Of a DNA stretch of 7,286 nucleotides, positions 6,481 through 7,286 are shown piece after piece. Origin of the DNA: Lentzea sp. (GTDB lineage Bacteria > Actinomycetota > Actinomycetes > Mycobacteriales > Pseudonocardiaceae); the NCBI GenBank assembly GCA_030146905.1, contig JASLAV010000887.1, positions 1 to 7,286 on the forward strand, given 5' to 3'. The notes below the pieces were generated by a model that worked only from the letters and a program-made list of their open reading frames with translations, made no database searches and had not been told where the DNA came from. Each line of letters opens with the position of its first letter. Position 1 is the stretch's first letter. The translations under genes were made by a program, and so were the position numbers.

Positions 6481-7286
6481 ATGTACGATGTAGCAGGAAA
6501 AAGAGCAGGGGTTTTCGTCCGCATCAGCGATGATCGCGAAGGTCGGGCTCTCGGCGTTAAGCGTCAAGAGGAAGACACGCGGCATCTTGCCTCACGTCTG
6601 CGGCTCACTCTTTCCGATGCACATGTCTACGTCGAGAACGACATCAGCGCTAGCCGAATCACCGCAGGACAGCGTGACGGCTTTGAGGCGTTCATGGCCG
6701 ACTGGCAGTCTGGCAAGTTCGACGTTCCACTTGCCTACACCACGAGCCGACTGACTCGGGACAACATCGTCGCCGAGCGGATCATTGAAACCGCTCGCCA
6801 AGTGGGCCTCAGCCCCTACTTTGTCGCGTCACCTTGGTGCGACTTGAACACCGCCGCCGGTCGCCGCATGTACCGCAGCTTGGCGGTGAGCGACACAGCT
6901 GAAGCCGAGGATATCCAAGAGCGGATGCTTCGCAAGAAGCTGGAGGATGCGCGCGAGGGACGGACCGGTGGTGGGCGCCGCCGTTACGGCTACGGCAAGC
7001 TCCTTGGTCGCCACCCGATTACCGGCAAAGAGTACTGCGATCCGTACGAGGTTCGCCCGGAGGAGATAGCCGTCCTCCGGGAGGGCATGCAGCGAATGCT
7101 TGCTGGCGACAGTCAGTTCAACATCATGCGCGACTGGAAGCAGCGCCGCATCAAGACCGCGTACGGCCACGATTGGTGTGTCGGTAAGTTCAAACAGACG
7201 CTCCTTAATGAGAGCTACGTTGAATTTGATTCCTCCAGGCATCCGTCTGACTGCCCCTGCTTGTGTAACCCTGCTTCTGGCGGTAC
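6481..7286 (+). CDS. Large serine recombinase (integrase), N-terminal part (runs off right edge)
   Basis: A site-specific recombinase that cuts and rejoins att DNA through a 5'-phosphoserine link. 268 codons are visible. The resolvase domain starts at about residue 8: R14 and the nucleophile S16 lie in VFVRISDDREG, followed by R28-Q29, and R90 and R93 in TSRLTRDN. A long helix follows (about 141-160), then GGGRRRYGYG opens the recombinase DNA-binding domain (from about 165), with the W-x-VGKFKQTLLNESYV segment near 235-247. C258, C260 and C262 fall in CPCLC near the edge; the later zinc ribbon and coiled coil are off the window. ATG 6481 is the first start after the in-frame stop TAA at 6466, with AAGGGA about eight bases upstream. 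Catalytic residues look intact. Closest resemblance is to actinobacterial phage or plasmid integrases of the phiC31 broad type. Confidence 0.92.
   Translation, partial: MYDVAGKRAGVFVRISDDREGRALGVKRQEEDTRHLASRLRLTLSDAHVYVENDISASRITAGQRDGFEAFMADWQSGKFDVPLAYTTSRLTRDNIVAERIIETARQVGLSPYFVASPWCDLNTAAGRRMYRSLAVSDTAEAEDIQERMLRKKLEDAREGRTGGGRRRYGYGKLLGRHPITGKEYCDPYEVRPEEIAVLREGMQRMLAGDSQFNIMRDWKQRRIKTAYGHDWCVGKFKQTLLNESYVEFDSSRHPSDCPCLCNPASGG

Larger units (their letters stand above)
6434..7286 (+). mobile_element. Left end of an integrated element (prophage or integrative plasmid type unresolved)
   Basis: This starts at the pilin break and runs to the right edge. GC is clearly lower than in the host: 32% in 6434-6480 and 52-55% in two sampled 60-base rows of the recombinase gene, against 78% in one sampled row of the helicase. 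The only cargo seen is the serine recombinase. The element type, size and far end are outside the window. Confidence 0.75.

Noticed and set aside
6829..7242. A 137-codon minus-strand frame opposite the recombinase
   Set aside because: No domain is recognisable and it fully overlaps the recombinase, which has clear catalytic motifs.
1..7286. CRISPR array, tRNA, rRNA or transposase gene
   Set aside because: No regularly spaced repeats, no tRNA-like arms with a T-loop, no rRNA sequence and no transposase motifs were found on either strand.

Overview
This is high-GC actinobacterial chromosomal DNA. The gene set (membrane pyrophosphatase, SftH/MrfA-type helicase, prim-pol-like protein, small Tad pilin genes like M. 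tuberculosis Rv3654c to Rv3656c) suggests Pseudonocardiales or a relative. The genus is inference from protein family resemblance only. The host genes use mostly G or C at third codon positions, with GTG and TTG starts. A mobile element enters near base 6434, and composition drops sharply there.

Layout: (1) 1-878, minus strand: the N-terminal 292 codons of an ion-pumping membrane pyrophosphatase, running off the left edge. (2) 879-1076: a divergent control region with a candidate promoter for the pyrophosphatase. (3) 1077-3392, plus strand: a complete superfamily 2 helicase with a C-terminal cysteine cluster. (4) 3425-3479: a possible tiny Cys-containing ORF overlapped by a perfect 18-base palindrome. 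(5) 3538-4311, plus strand: an AadA-like nucleotidyltransferase with a TTG start, followed by a strong GC hairpin. (6) 4312-4759: no gene, several hairpins. (7) 4760-5380, minus strand: a prim-pol-like protein that seems to lack the usual catalytic residues. (8) 5576-6433, minus strand: the tail end of a Tad/Flp pilus operon, made of a Rv3654c-like gene, a TadE-like minor pilin and the 3' part of a DUF4244 Flp pilin. (9) 6434-7286, plus strand: the left end of an integrated element, with its large serine recombinase gene starting 48 bases from the junction and running off the right edge.

The most notable point is the junction at about 6433/6434. The pilin gene loses its leader and first mature residues exactly where 32% GC sequence begins, and the next gene is a serine recombinase reading away from the break. 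The simplest reading is that the recombinase put the element into the pilin gene, making this an att site. If so, integration disrupts the major pilin and separates the minor pilin genes from the rest of the operon; precise excision would restore both. A promoter-like pair for the recombinase spans the junction, and a dyad overlaps its -10 box, so integration state could affect recombinase expression. The far end of the element is outside the window, so this remains inference.
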